Origin: Chloroflexi bacterium HGW-Chloroflexi-4
GTDB taxonomy: Bacteria; Chloroflexota; Anaerolineae; Anaerolineales; Anaerolineaceae
Length of the DNA stretch: 64,000 nucleotides
Reading direction: 5' to 3'
Assembly (NCBI GenBank): GCA_002840715.1
Contig: PHBW01000007.1
Location: 144,873-208,872 of the forward strand
Notes under the pieces: generated by a model
Database searches by the model: none
Seen by the model: only the letters and a program-made list of their open reading frames with translations
Told to the model about the DNA's origin: nothing
Shown here: piece by piece, positions 1 through 8,439 of the stretch
How the letters are laid out: every line of letters begins with the position of its first letter
Position numbering within the stretch: position 1 is the stretch's first letter
Translations under genes and position numbers: made by a program

Positions 1-387
1 ACTCTCACACTCAAAGATTTGATCTATACACCATCACAGGCAGAAGAACACTTCATTTCTTTTAACACGCCGGATGACAAATTGGCAGGCTACCTGAGAC
101 TCTCGCTGCCCACCGTCGATTCTCCGCAATTAGGATGGCCAGACCTTAATGACGCTGCATTAATTCGCGAGGTTCACGTTTACGGTCAGTCACTGGCGGT
201 TGGTGCAGAAAAAACAGGCGCCGCTCAACATATTGGGCTTGGCACTGCCCTGCTGCTCGAGGCAGAAAAGATTTCACGTTCTAAAGGCTTCTCAAAGATA
301 GCCGTGATCGCTGCCATCGGCACCCGACTTTATTATGAAAGCCGCGGATTCAAACGTGGAGAAATCTATATGATCAAAGATTTATAA
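1..387 (+). CDS. Elp3-like radical SAM/GNAT tRNA-modifying enzyme, C-terminal part (5' truncated by the window edge)
   Basis: The frame is open from base 1, so this is the tail of a longer gene; the Leu codon at 19 is internal, not a start. The peptide matches the C-terminal GNAT acetyltransferase half of Elp3, the enzyme that makes the 5-carboxymethyl group on wobble uridine of some tRNAs. Visible family features are REVHVYGQ, the acetyl-CoA loop region QHIGLGTALLLEAE, and the terminal segment TRLYYESRGF followed by a final Lys-Asp-Leu. The radical SAM half would lie upstream of the window. The product is expected to be cytoplasmic. A rho-independent hairpin follows the stop. The family call is fairly firm from the C-terminal pattern; a stand-alone GNAT protein is the less likely alternative. 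Confidence 0.8.
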   Translation, partial: TLTLKDLIYTPSQAEEHFISFNTPDDKLAGYLRLSLPTVDSPQLGWPDLNDAALIREVHVYGQSLAVGAEKTGAAQHIGLGTALLLEAEKISRSKGFSKIAVIAAIGTRLYYESRGFKRGEIYMIKDL

Positions 388-418
388 ACTTCAATGATTC
401 GAGAAATTATAATTTCTA

Positions 419-458
419 AAACAATGCTAATTTGTGTGGCATTGTTTTTTTATTTTTC
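419..458. terminator. Bidirectional rho-independent terminator
   Basis: A 9-bp stem (419-427 with 439-447) is followed on the plus strand by a T-rich run, and on the minus strand by TTTTAG. It sits between the Elp3-like gene and the convergent diguanylate cyclase genes, so it can serve both. A second small inverted repeat (402-408 with 411-417) lies just before it. Confidence 0.75.
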
Positions 459-497
459 ATGAATCTTGGGGGATTATTATTCCAGATGGGTAAAAAT

Positions 498-1634
498 CTA
501 ACCCGTAAACTCTGAGTCGGAGTAGCCTAAAACACAATATTGCTCCCCTTTTGCAAAAACAGCCAGATTCTTGCCATGCGTTTTGCCATAATATAAAGCC
601 CGGTCGGCGATTTTGATGCAATCATCCCAATTGGTTTCGCGCTCACACACCACCCCACCAATCGAAAGCGTAATTTGAATATCATGCCCTTGATAAGGCA
701 CACTGCTTTGAGCGATCAAATCCCTGACTTTTTCCGCAGTAATTTGAACACCATCAAAATCTGTCTCAGGCAATAAAATCAGGAATTCTTCCCCCCCCCA
801 TCTGGCAATCAAATCTTGCTTCCTCAAGACGCCAGAAAGTAACAATCCGAGTTCAATCAAAACAAGATCACCGGCGGCGTGGCCGTGATTATCATTGACT
901 CGCTTAAAATCATCCACGTCTGCCATGATCAAGCCAAAAGTCTTGCCAGAACGTTTGGAGCGCACATATTCCATCTGAATAAATTGACTCATCGTTCTAC
1001 GGTTCAACAGATTGGTTAAAGAATCCCGGCTGGCATAATATCCAAGTTTGTTGTTCAATTCAATCAGTCTGAGTGATACTTTGTTGGAGTTTCGGATTTC
1101 GATAACTGAGATGCCGGTTAATACCAGAAAAGTCACGATGACATTAATGATGTTCATGAACTGCAATTGAAAAAGGGTAAACTGCATAATTGGATCAAAC
1201 GAATAGCTTAATACTATGGTTGTTGCGAAAACCAACGCAAAGAATATCCCCAAAGCAATTTTATGGGCAATTTTGAGAAATGGATTGTAGATAATTATTG
1301 GAATCAACAATAAAAACAAGATATAGATGCCGCTTCGCCATCCGATTAAAGTGTTGCCGATCAGACAATTTAAACACAGCAAATAAACCAGAGCATAAAA
1401 TCCAGCCGTGGCAAGCCCAATTCGAAATAAAAAATAGAGAATAAAAAGCAGAATTATAGTGGAAACCACATAAATAATGAGGTCCATCCTGGCTCGCATG
1501 ATTAATAGAACGAGAATCATGAGTGTGGAAATTGCCGCCATGGTTAATGCAATCATCTGCATCATGCGATTGTAATTTTGCTTTTGAAGATCCACTTCTC
1601 GCTGATCAGAAATTGATTCGTTTCTTTCAAACAT
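498..1634 (-). CDS. Membrane-anchored diguanylate cyclase (GGEEF active site)
   Basis: This 378-residue protein should make the second messenger cyclic di-GMP from two GTP. The N-terminal half (about residues 25-180) is a run of hydrophobic segments, probably six membrane helices. A short linker leads to a C-terminal GGDEF domain with the active-site signature GGEEF starting near residue 280. An RxxD inhibitory site (RKQD) lies exactly five residues before the signature, so product feedback inhibition is expected. The ATG follows AAGGGAAAAAC, an acceptable ribosome binding site. It lies 29 bp after a close paralogue with the same architecture, suggesting one transcript born of tandem duplication. 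No recognised ligand domain is visible, so the input signal is unknown. Confidence 0.9.
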   Translation of the reverse strand: MFERNESISDQREVDLQKQNYNRMMQMIALTMAAISTLMILVLLIMRARMDLIIYVVSTIILLFILYFLFRIGLATAGFYALVYLLCLNCLIGNTLIGWRSGIYILFLLLIPIIIYNPFLKIAHKIALGIFFALVFATTIVLSYSFDPIMQFTLFQLQFMNIINVIVTFLVLTGISVIEIRNSNKVSLRLIELNNKLGYYASRDSLTNLLNRRTMSQFIQMEYVRSKRSGKTFGLIMADVDDFKRVNDNHGHAAGDLVLIELGLLLSGVLRKQDLIARWGGEEFLILLPETDFDGVQITAEKVRDLIAQSSVPYQGHDIQITLSIGGVVCERETNWDDCIKIADRALYYGKTHGKNLAVFAKGEQYCVLGYSDSEFTG

Positions 1635-1663
1635 GTTTTTCCCTTATGGATAACATAAAGACA

Positions 1664-2755
1664 TTACCTGTCTTGCAAAAACCCCACTCTGTTTTTGCCA
1701 GCCTGCTTTCCGGCATATAAAGCTTGGTCAGCCTTGCGAATGCAGCTGCCCACCCCGCTGCCAGGTTCACAGGCACTAACCCCCAATGTAATGGTGACAG
1801 GAATTTCCAGGTCACGATAAAGAAATGGCGTTTCGAGAATTTTCGTCCGAATTTTTTCGGCCACGATGGATCCGCCTTCGGCATCCGTCTCAGGGAGCAT
1901 AATCAAAAACTCATCACCACCCCAACGGGCAACTTCATCTTGCTTACGCAAAGTCAGACTGATAGCTTCAGCCAGGTTGACCAGCACATAATCACCACCT
2001 GAATGACCGTATTCATCATTCACCTGTTTGAAATTATCCACATCCACCATGATCAAAGTGAACGGTTTGCTGCCTCGTTCCATGCGGTTTTTCTCTTGCT
2101 CAATCCGACTCAAAATGATGCGTCGATTCACCAAATTTGTTACTGGATCAGTGGTTGCCAGCCCGGCCAGTTTCTTATTTGCCTGGATGAGCGCCTTTTC
2201 GGCATCAGATGCAGACGTTTCAAAATAATGCCCGGTAATTGCCAAAACTACCACAGTGATCACCAAATTGATGGCTGCCAGAATGCGAAGAATTTTTTCA
2301 TCCAATAACCAAAATGATGCATTTTGCCATGACAAAATAAATAATCCAATAATCACAGCCAGAATAGCAAAAGCCAGAGTAATTTTTACAATCTGATTCC
2401 AAGAAGAGTTATGAAAAATTATAGGGATGATCAGCAACGCCATGAAGAAAAACCCGGATGACCAACCAAGAAGCCATGTGGTCAACAAAGCGAAAACTGT
2501 TGAGTTTAATACACCCACAAGAAACGCAGCTTGAATTAAACCCATCCGGTTGATGAGAAGAATGCCGATCCATAAACCTGCGCAAATTGCACATACCACC
2601 ACCATCTGCCAGACTGAAAGTACGGCAAAAAAGATGGCGTACAAAAATATACAGATTAGACTGATCAGCGAGAAATTCTTCATAACGACCGAAAAGCGGA
2701 AATTTTTCGTTCGAGGTAAATCCATCTTTTCAAGCAATAATTGAGACTTATCCAT
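1664..2755 (-). CDS. Membrane-anchored diguanylate cyclase (GGDEF active site), paralogue of its downstream neighbour
   Basis: The 363-residue product has an N-terminal block of several hydrophobic segments (about residues 30-175) and a C-terminal GGDEF domain with the canonical signature GGDEF near residue 279. It keeps the RKQD inhibitory site five residues upstream. Its predicted role is cyclic di-GMP synthesis at the inner membrane. Architecture and many positions match the next gene downstream, including RWGG-EFLI-LPETD, so the two are duplicates. The start codon is preceded only by a weak AGG element, and translation may be modest. The 175 bp upstream carry no recognised gene and presumably hold the promoter. 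Confidence 0.9.
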   Translation of the reverse strand: MDKSQLLLEKMDLPRTKNFRFSVVMKNFSLISLICIFLYAIFFAVLSVWQMVVVCAICAGLWIGILLINRMGLIQAAFLVGVLNSTVFALLTTWLLGWSSGFFFMALLIIPIIFHNSSWNQIVKITLAFAILAVIIGLFILSWQNASFWLLDEKILRILAAINLVITVVVLAITGHYFETSASDAEKALIQANKKLAGLATTDPVTNLVNRRIILSRIEQEKNRMERGSKPFTLIMVDVDNFKQVNDEYGHSGGDYVLVNLAEAISLTLRKQDEVARWGGDEFLIMLPETDAEGGSIVAEKIRTKILETPFLYRDLEIPVTITLGVSACEPGSGVGSCIRKADQALYAGKQAGKNRVGFLQDR

Positions 2756-2930
2756 TAGGCCTATGAAAAGTAAGAAAATCCACCCGAGACTTCAATACAA
2801 TACAGAAGCCCTTTTTCGAACCCAAGATATGCTGGCGATGGAAAAATAGGCGGAGACAGATGTTACAATTACTTAAATTATTATATACATTAATTTTACC
2901 AAAAGCAAGTTCCCCCGTTTATATTCCTCT

Positions 2931-3404
2931 TCATTTGGTAATAATCTGATTTATTACCCACCGTCCATCTGAGATTTCAAGATTAAACTGGATTTCACTG
3001 CTGGAGGATTGAAAAGCGATGTTGGTAAGTATTTCACTCGTTTCACCCTCTGCACTTGTATCACCTTTGATGATGATAAAACCGTTGATCTCTCCAGAGA
3101 ATGGTAGCAGTTTTGATGCTGATGAAGCATCAAGTGTTTTCACCAACGAGGGCGATATATACTGTACCGCGTAAACCGGATCTGAAGGATATGCGATCAG
3201 AAAAGCACGTATTACTTCTTCGGGAGTTGATGGATATTGATTGTCTGTTGCGATGGGAGTTGCAGATAGAATTTCAGGCGAGTTGGTTACAACACTCTCC
3301 TGTGGGGTGTTATTTAACTGACAAGCAGTCAAGATAAACAACCCCAACAGAAGAATTAATCCGTTAATGAAATAGCGTTGATATTTGTTTTTCAAAATGT
3401 TCAA
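2931..3404 (-). CDS. Predicted lipoprotein of unknown function
   Basis: This 157-residue protein has a clear lipoprotein signal: a basic start, a hydrophobic stretch and the lipobox LTAC with the lipidated Cys at residue 28. A Ser/Thr/Pro/Gln-rich tether of about 30 residues follows, then a small alpha/beta domain of about 100 residues that ends DGRWVINQI. That tail resembles SnoaL/NTF2-like or DUF4878-type lipoproteins, but I cannot assign a family. No ATG is available: the likely start is TTG, overlapping the TGA stop of the upstream gene (TTGA), which suggests translational coupling with the repeat protein encoded before it. It was probably produced together with that exported protein. Confidence 0.65.
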   Translation of the reverse strand: MNILKNKYQRYFINGLILLLGLFILTACQLNNTPQESVVTNSPEILSATPIATDNQYPSTPEEVIRAFLIAYPSDPVYAVQYISPSLVKTLDASSASKLLPFSGEINGFIIIKGDTSAEGETSEILTNIAFQSSSSEIQFNLEISDGRWVINQIITK

Positions 3405-4606
3405 TTGTTCCAGAACCAGTTATAGGCGTAATAGTAACCCGTTTCAAGACGGATGGCTATCTTTGTGCTGCCTGCAATCGCCGCCGGGATTGGATAAGTG
3501 GCTGTAAAACTACCGCCATTTCCAGAATTAAAAGTGGTAATGGTGGTTCCGCCTATACCCATTGTGCCATATGCTCCCATACGCACGGTGAAGACCTGTC
3601 CGGGCGGGAAGTTCACACCTGAGATCGTCACGCTTTGATCTTTAACGACCGATGAGATCGAGAAAGTGGGAATGCCAGCATAACCTGCGACTGGTCCTGT
3701 GGTTGTAGGCCCGGCTGTTGGTATAGCCGTGGGTGTCGCTGTAGGACCACCTGGAGTAACAGTTGCAGCCGGTGTGGCCGTTGCACCAGGGGTAGTGGTG
3801 ACAGTTGGTGTGGCTGCACTTGTACCAAAAGAGGCATTATTGTTAAACCAATCATAACTGTAATAACCGAGGGGACTATCAAGGCGAATGGAGAGTTTCT
3901 CACGGGTCGCCAGAGCTGCCGGAATGTTGAAGTTCTGAGCAATTGAACCGCCGGTACCAGAATTCAAAGTACCAACCACAGTTCCGCCTATGCCAAGAGT
4001 GCCATATTCACCAATACGAACAGTGAATGTTTGACCGGCCGGGTAATCTTTGGTCACGATGGAAACACTAACCCCTTGCTGAACACCCACAATATTGATG
4101 GTCGGAATAACACCCTTATAAGCCGAGGTCGGTTTTGGCGTGGGGCTGGGGCCTAGTGTCTTGGTTGGACCAGAAGTGGCAGTTGGACCAGGGGTCGATG
4201 TGGCGACAGAAGGGTTATTGACAAACCAATCGTAGGCATAATAACCTTGCGGGCTGTCAAAACGAATGGCGATTTTTGATGCGCCAACCAAAGAGGCCGG
4301 AATATTATATGTAGCGGTAAAAGAAGTGCTGGAGGAAGGTTCTTTGGTTCCAACAACCGTACCGCCAACGCCAAGCGTGCCAAAGGGTGCCATTCGAACA
4401 GTGAAAGTCTGATCTGCAGGGAAGTTAATCCCTGAGATTGTGACACTGACATCTTTTACAACAGAAACAATGGTAGTGTACGGAGTACCTGAAGCTAACC
4501 CCGGGGTATAACCTGCCAGGAGCAAGACCAAAACCATGAATAAAATAACGACGGTTCTAGCTGCCTTTTTTTGAAAAATAATTTTCCCGAAATTTGAAAG
4601 TGCCAT
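3401..4606 (-). CDS. Secreted protein with three tandem beta-type repeats joined by Thr/Pro-rich linkers
   Basis: I start this gene at the ATG at 4606, which has AGGAG eight bases upstream, rather than at an upstream alternative codon; the product is 401 residues. Residues 15-37 form a signal peptide or anchor. Three homologous units of about 80-90 residues follow (about 43-130, 170-260 and 310-401). Each has the pattern VSVTISG-NFP-GQTFTVRMG-YGT-GIGGT, then a Gly/Ser strand, IPA, K-IAIR and a tail YYAYDWF-NN. The linkers are rich in Thr, Pro and Ala. The protein is probably surface exposed or released. I do not recognise a named family; a structural or adhesive role is only a guess. It leads a two-gene unit with the downstream lipoprotein. 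Confidence 0.75.
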   Translation of the reverse strand: MALSNFGKIIFQKKAARTVVILFMVLVLLLAGYTPGLASGTPYTTIVSVVKDVSVTISGINFPADQTFTVRMAPFGTLGVGGTVVGTKEPSSSTSFTATYNIPASLVGASKIAIRFDSPQGYYAYDWFVNNPSVATSTPGPTATSGPTKTLGPSPTPKPTSAYKGVIPTINIVGVQQGVSVSIVTKDYPAGQTFTVRIGEYGTLGIGGTVVGTLNSGTGGSIAQNFNIPAALATREKLSIRLDSPLGYYSYDWFNNNASFGTSAATPTVTTTPGATATPAATVTPGGPTATPTAIPTAGPTTTGPVAGYAGIPTFSISSVVKDQSVTISGVNFPPGQVFTVRMGAYGTMGIGGTTITTFNSGNGGSFTATYPIPAAIAGSTKIAIRLETGYYYAYNWFWNN

Positions 4607-4717
4607 TTTTCCACTCCTGTTCGTCTTTAAGAAAGACAATCAAAATACTCATTGAAATTCTAGTATAGCGCGAAATTCAGTTTTTCGCTCAATTCCATTG
4701 TTTTCAATCCAGCAAGG

Positions 4718-5965
4718 TTAAGGATGGGTTATACGAGCTGCCATCCACTGGGCAAAGTCATCTGTGGGATCAGATTTACTGGTTACCTTTAAGAAGAAGA
4801 TGATGCTTTGACCATCCAAAGCAGAAAGATCAATATCAACCGAAGTAAAGGCTTTATCAGATATCTCATCCCATGTTCCTAATGACGTAACAGTATCTGT
4901 GCCATTTACCTTATATGATAGATCAAAAGTAACTGAACATTTGGGTGCGTTGGACGTGCAAAGCAGTATTGCCCTGAAACGATCACCAGAATGGACCAAA
5001 TATTGAGGGAACTGACCCTGAATAAAGCCGTCGCCGCCATATGAAGGAATGGTGATTAATGCACCTTCGTCATCAATTGTGCCGTCTTCTAGTTTTGGAG
5101 AAAAAGTGCGTGAAATTGTGCCGTTTTTATAATCATAACCTGTGGTGGGGCAAGTAATAAATGATGCGTTGGTGCGCCACTGCCCTGAGCAGTAATTTGC
5201 CACAAAATCGTAAACCGTGTAAGGATCATGGTTGGGCGGGATGGCAGTGACCTTGATTTTTACTGTAAGTGCAGTACCGGGAGCAGTTCCGACACCAAAA
5301 TTACTTGAATTAGGACCAGCAATCATCCAGTTGGAGGTAAAATCTCCAGTGCTGCTTGGAGAAATCATGGGAATAGTAAGGTCAATGGTTTCTCCGGGTT
5401 TAACAGTATTCGTAAATGGTATTGATGCTGGAGCACTGAATGAGTTGCCGCTAAGAAAATACAATGAATATGCTGTCGTCCAGTTACAAGTACCGGTGTT
5501 TTTTATCCTCCAGGTTTTATAAAAACTTTGGCCGGCATAAACAGTTGAATTATCAGGCATGGTCACGTCCGCGACAAAAGCCGCCTGATTACACGGTGTT
5601 GGAATTGGGGTGTTTGTCTTGGTTGCTGTGGGAGTTACAGGCGTGTTTGTATAAATCGGGGTATTGGTCGCCGTCGGCGCTAAAGTTAATGTAGAAGTTG
5701 GGGTTGCTGTTATTGAAGGCGTCACGGTTATTGTGGGGGTTTCGGTGACTGTTGGTGTGGCAGTATACATTGCAACCTGGGTTGCTTCAGCAATCATTGT
5801 TCCCACTGCAATTTGAGTCAATCGGGTCGACACAGTAGCCCACATCACCGTTGCAACCAGCTGGGGATTTGGCTCTTCAGTAGCGGTCATTGAAACATCG
5901 CACGCTGATAAGAGTAACCCAAACACCAGCAGCAATATCAGGATTTTTATAATAATCGACCTCAT
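4718..5965 (-). CDS. Lipoprotein with Thr/Pro stalk and NBR1-type Ig-like domain
   Basis: I chose the ATG at 5965 because GGAG lies seven to eight bases before it and the encoded 415-residue protein then begins with a compact signal (MRSIIIKILI). The lipobox LLSAC places the lipidated Cys at residue 22. A Thr/Pro-rich stalk of about 60 residues follows. Next comes an Ig-like domain of about 110 residues with the NBR1-like pattern GQSFYKTWRIKNTGTCNW and a GTC-W core, a domain common in secreted proteins of Chloroflexota. The C-terminal 170 residues look like a second beta-rich domain, possibly ligand or glycan binding, ending FAQWMAARITHP. The protein is probably displayed on the outer face of the membrane. 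Its function is unknown. Confidence 0.8.
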   Translation of the reverse strand: MRSIIIKILILLLVFGLLLSACDVSMTATEEPNPQLVATVMWATVSTRLTQIAVGTMIAEATQVAMYTATPTVTETPTITVTPSITATPTSTLTLAPTATNTPIYTNTPVTPTATKTNTPIPTPCNQAAFVADVTMPDNSTVYAGQSFYKTWRIKNTGTCNWTTAYSLYFLSGNSFSAPASIPFTNTVKPGETIDLTIPMISPSSTGDFTSNWMIAGPNSSNFGVGTAPGTALTVKIKVTAIPPNHDPYTVYDFVANYCSGQWRTNASFITCPTTGYDYKNGTISRTFSPKLEDGTIDDEGALITIPSYGGDGFIQGQFPQYLVHSGDRFRAILLCTSNAPKCSVTFDLSYKVNGTDTVTSLGTWDEISDKAFTSVDIDLSALDGQSIIFFLKVTSKSDPTDDFAQWMAARITHP

Positions 5966-6069
5966 TTGTGACTCCTCATCGTCCACAATAAGACGAAATA
6001 GCTGCAAGAAATGTTCCTCTATAATACGGTAAAATTGCTCATCTAATTAAAAGGATTTATATCACTATT

Positions 6070-6998
6070 ATGACAGATTTATTCAAGAGTATAAGTTACT
6101 TTCAGGGAGAAATCTTTGCCCTGGGAGCAGCCTTTTTATGGGCTCTTTCGTCCATCCTTTTTAAGGCTTTGGGAAAAACCATTCGTCCGCTTGAGTTAAA
6201 CCTAATTAAGGGGGTGATGGGGTTTGTCCTATTTGCAATCACCAGTTTCGTGATCGGCGAAGTTTTTACATCCATCAGACCGGCTGCGCTTATCGCTCTG
6301 GCCATCAGCGGTGCAGTGGGTATTGGTTTTGGCGACACTATGTTCTTTGAAGCCATTAATCGACTGGGTGCAAGACGAACTCTCTTGATTACAATCCTTG
6401 CACCACCCATGACGGTCATCTTTGCCTGGATCTTTTTGCGTGAATCTTTGAGCCTGGTTGCTTGGGTCGGGATTGTAATTACTATTTTGGGTGTTGCCTG
6501 GGTGATTACTGAAAAGAACAAAAACGAGCAGGAAGAAAATAAATTCACCTGGCTTGGAATTTTCTTCGCCTTTCTTGCTGCACTTACCCAGGCAGCAGGA
6601 GCTGTGCTGTCACGATGGGCACTCACTGAAAGTTCAGTAAGTGCACTTCAAAGCGCTTTAATTCGATTGCTGGCGGGTACTGTTGTGCTGCTGTTGTGCT
6701 GCTTCTGTGGATCCTGATCCGCCGTGAAAATTTTGGCGCTTGGCTAAAACCCGCCCCCAGGAAACAACTGTGGGGCATTCTGGCGACTGTGATCCTGTTT
6801 GGCACGTATGTCGCCATATGGATGCAGCAACTCGCCTTCAAATATACCAATGTGGGCATTGCACAAACACTCTTGGCTACCAGTCCCCTCTTCATTTTGC
6901 CAGTTTCAGCTTTACAAAAAGAAAAACTCAGTTTGCGTTCTATTTTTGGTGTATTGGTTTCAATTGCTGGTGTTGCATTGATCTTTTTGGCCGGTTAG
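6070..6998 (+). pseudogene. EamA/DMT-family transporter disrupted by an 11-bp tandem duplication
   Basis: Two overlapping reading frames together give a normal EamA drug/metabolite transporter of about 300 residues with ten hydrophobic helices in two five-helix halves. The first frame runs from the ATG at 6070 and ends at a TGA at 6715-6717, in the eighth helix or so. The second frame resumes with LLLWILIRREN and ends at 6998. The cause is visible: an 11-bp unit GTTGTGCTGCT occurs twice in direct succession (6682-6692 and 6693-6703). Removing one copy restores a continuous frame reading GTVVLLLWILIRREN. The substrate cannot be predicted. It could be a true mutation, a reversible slippage switch, or an assembly error. 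AAGGA lies 14 bases before the start, a long spacing. Confidence 0.85.
6682..6703 (+). repeat. 11-bp perfect tandem duplication inside the EamA gene
   Basis: The unit GTTGTGCTGCT is present twice with no spacer. Because 11 is not a multiple of three, it shifts the reading frame, and deletion of one unit repairs the transporter gene. Short direct repeats of this kind arise and revert by replication slippage. Confidence 0.9.
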
Positions 6999-7005
6999 GC
7001 TGTCT

Positions 7006-7341
7006 TTATTTCACCAATGAAAAGACACTATCTACACCATCCACGGTGAGGATGAGTTTGTTTTCTTCTACCCGATATATAATCGTTTGGTCAGGTATGG
7101 TGCCATCGGTGCTGGCTTTGACCAGAATAGTATTTGGCTCTTGGGTGGTATAAGGCAAAATGATGGAGGTCTTATCGTTACTCATGACCACATTGCCATC
7201 ATCCTTGAACTGTATGGTAATGCCTGAATCAGGTTCCTGCCAGGTTCCAATCAAAGGGTCATCTTCGCTGCAGCCTGCCAATAAAACGAAACAAAACAGC
7301 ACCAGCAGGGTTCTAATAAAGTAGGTCTTTATTCCAGTCAT
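7006..7341 (-). CDS. Small predicted lipoprotein
   Basis: The 111-residue product begins with a signal sequence and lipobox LLAGC (lipidated Cys at residue 24). The mature part reads DPLIGTWQEPDSGITIQFKDDGNV, then alternating strands ending LTVDGVDSVFSLVK. The GTW--F--DG pattern is that of small lipocalin-like or DUF5640-type beta-barrel lipoproteins; the exact family is uncertain. GAGGAAACCAA precedes the ATG. It is convergent with the broken transporter gene, 7 bp from its stop. Expected location is the outer face of the cytoplasmic membrane. Confidence 0.7.
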   Translation of the reverse strand: MTGIKTYFIRTLLVLFCFVLLAGCSEDDPLIGTWQEPDSGITIQFKDDGNVVMSNDKTSIILPYTTQEPNTILVKASTDGTIPDQTIIYRVEENKLILTVDGVDSVFSLVK

Positions 7342-7488
7342 TTGGTTTCCTCACGCTTGTCAACAAGTTTACTCATTCATGCCAAAGATGACAAGTCTTG
7401 AAAACTCAAAAAATATGACCAAATTCCTATTTATTTAGGTTGTCAAATTGATATACTTTACAAGTAATATCCCATTAGGAGTGGATCA

Positions 7489-8337
7489 ATGAAAAAAGTC
7501 GCTATCGTAACTGATTCAACCGCATATCTTCCACAGGAATATGTTGACAGTCTGCCCATCGAAGTCATCCCATTAACCGTGAACTGGGACGGGAAAACTT
7601 ATCGCGATGGCATCGATATTAAACCAAACGAGTTTTATACGCGGCTATCGAAGAGTTCAACCATGCCCACCACCAGCCAGGCAACAGTTAAAGACTTCAG
7701 TGACATTTATGAAAAATTAGCGGCTGAAGATTACGATATCCTCACCCTGCCGATCAGTTCGGGCATTTCGGGCACCATTAATTCTGCATATCAAGCTCAA
7801 AAAATGTTCCCAAAAACAAATATCGAAATTATTGATACTAAATTGGTCTCGATGGCACTTGGGTTCCAAGTTTTAGCCGCAGCACGCGCCGCAAAAGACG
7901 GTGCCAGCCTGCAAGAGGCCAAAGAGATTGCCATCAAGGCTTATGATCATATTGGCGTCTATTTTGTTGTTGACACCTTGAAATATCTGCACGCCGGCGG
8001 ACGCATCGGCGGCGCCAAACGATGGGTCGGAACTGCGCTAAAAATCAAACCAGTTCTCGAGATTCGCGACGGTAAAATTGAAGCAGTCAAAAGTGTTTAC
8101 ACCTTCAGCAAGGCGCTGGATGAAATGATCAGATTGGTTGAGCAGGATGTTAATAGCCGAACCCCGGTGCGTATTTCCGTCTTCCATGCGCTGGCCGATG
8201 AAGCGGCTCAAACCCTTCTGGATCGAACTGTCAAACATTTCAATGCTGAAGAAGGAATTTTGAGCTTCGTCAGCCCGGTGGTTGGCAGTCATGTTGGCCC
8301 CGGCACCATCAGCATCGCCTATATGGCTGGTATGTAA
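7489..8337 (+). CDS. DegV family fatty-acid-binding protein
   Basis: The 282-residue length and the sequence are typical of DegV/FakB proteins, cytoplasmic carriers that hold a fatty acid for phosphorylation by a fatty acid kinase. The N-terminus MKKVAIVTDSTAYLP, the segment MPTTSQ, the ISSGISGT loop, the VDTLKYLHAGGRIG helix and the terminal VVGSHVGPGTISIAY are all family hallmarks. AGGAG stands seven bases before the ATG. The gene appears monocistronic: it has its own strong terminator downstream. No kinase partner is seen in the window. Confidence 0.92.
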   Translation: MKKVAIVTDSTAYLPQEYVDSLPIEVIPLTVNWDGKTYRDGIDIKPNEFYTRLSKSSTMPTTSQATVKDFSDIYEKLAAEDYDILTLPISSGISGTINSAYQAQKMFPKTNIEIIDTKLVSMALGFQVLAAARAAKDGASLQEAKEIAIKAYDHIGVYFVVDTLKYLHAGGRIGGAKRWVGTALKIKPVLEIRDGKIEAVKSVYTFSKALDEMIRLVEQDVNSRTPVRISVFHALADEAAQTLLDRTVKHFNAEEGILSFVSPVVGSHVGPGTISIAYMAGM

Positions 8338-8357
8338 ATCAAAATAATCAACACCTG

Positions 8358-8393
8358 AGAGGTTTTGGTTGATTCCAAAACCTCTTTGTTTTT
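8358..8393 (+). terminator. Rho-independent terminator of the DegV gene
   Basis: A perfect 11-bp stem (8358-8368 with 8375-8385), a 6-nt loop and a T-rich tail lie 20 bp after the stop codon. Confidence 0.9.
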
Positions 8394-8439
8394 AATCAGC
8401 GTATAATTGTCTCTAGCATAATATTTGAGGAGAACTGCC

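Noticed and set aside
3660..4200. Short repeated motifs rich in GGT, GGC and ACC that might be a CRISPR or satellite array
   Set aside because: They encode the Thr/Pro/Ala-rich linkers of a secreted protein; spacing is irregular and there are no unique spacers.
6682..6717. Programmed ribosomal frameshifting in the EamA gene
   Set aside because: There is no slippery heptamer; the frame change is fully explained by the 11-bp duplication.
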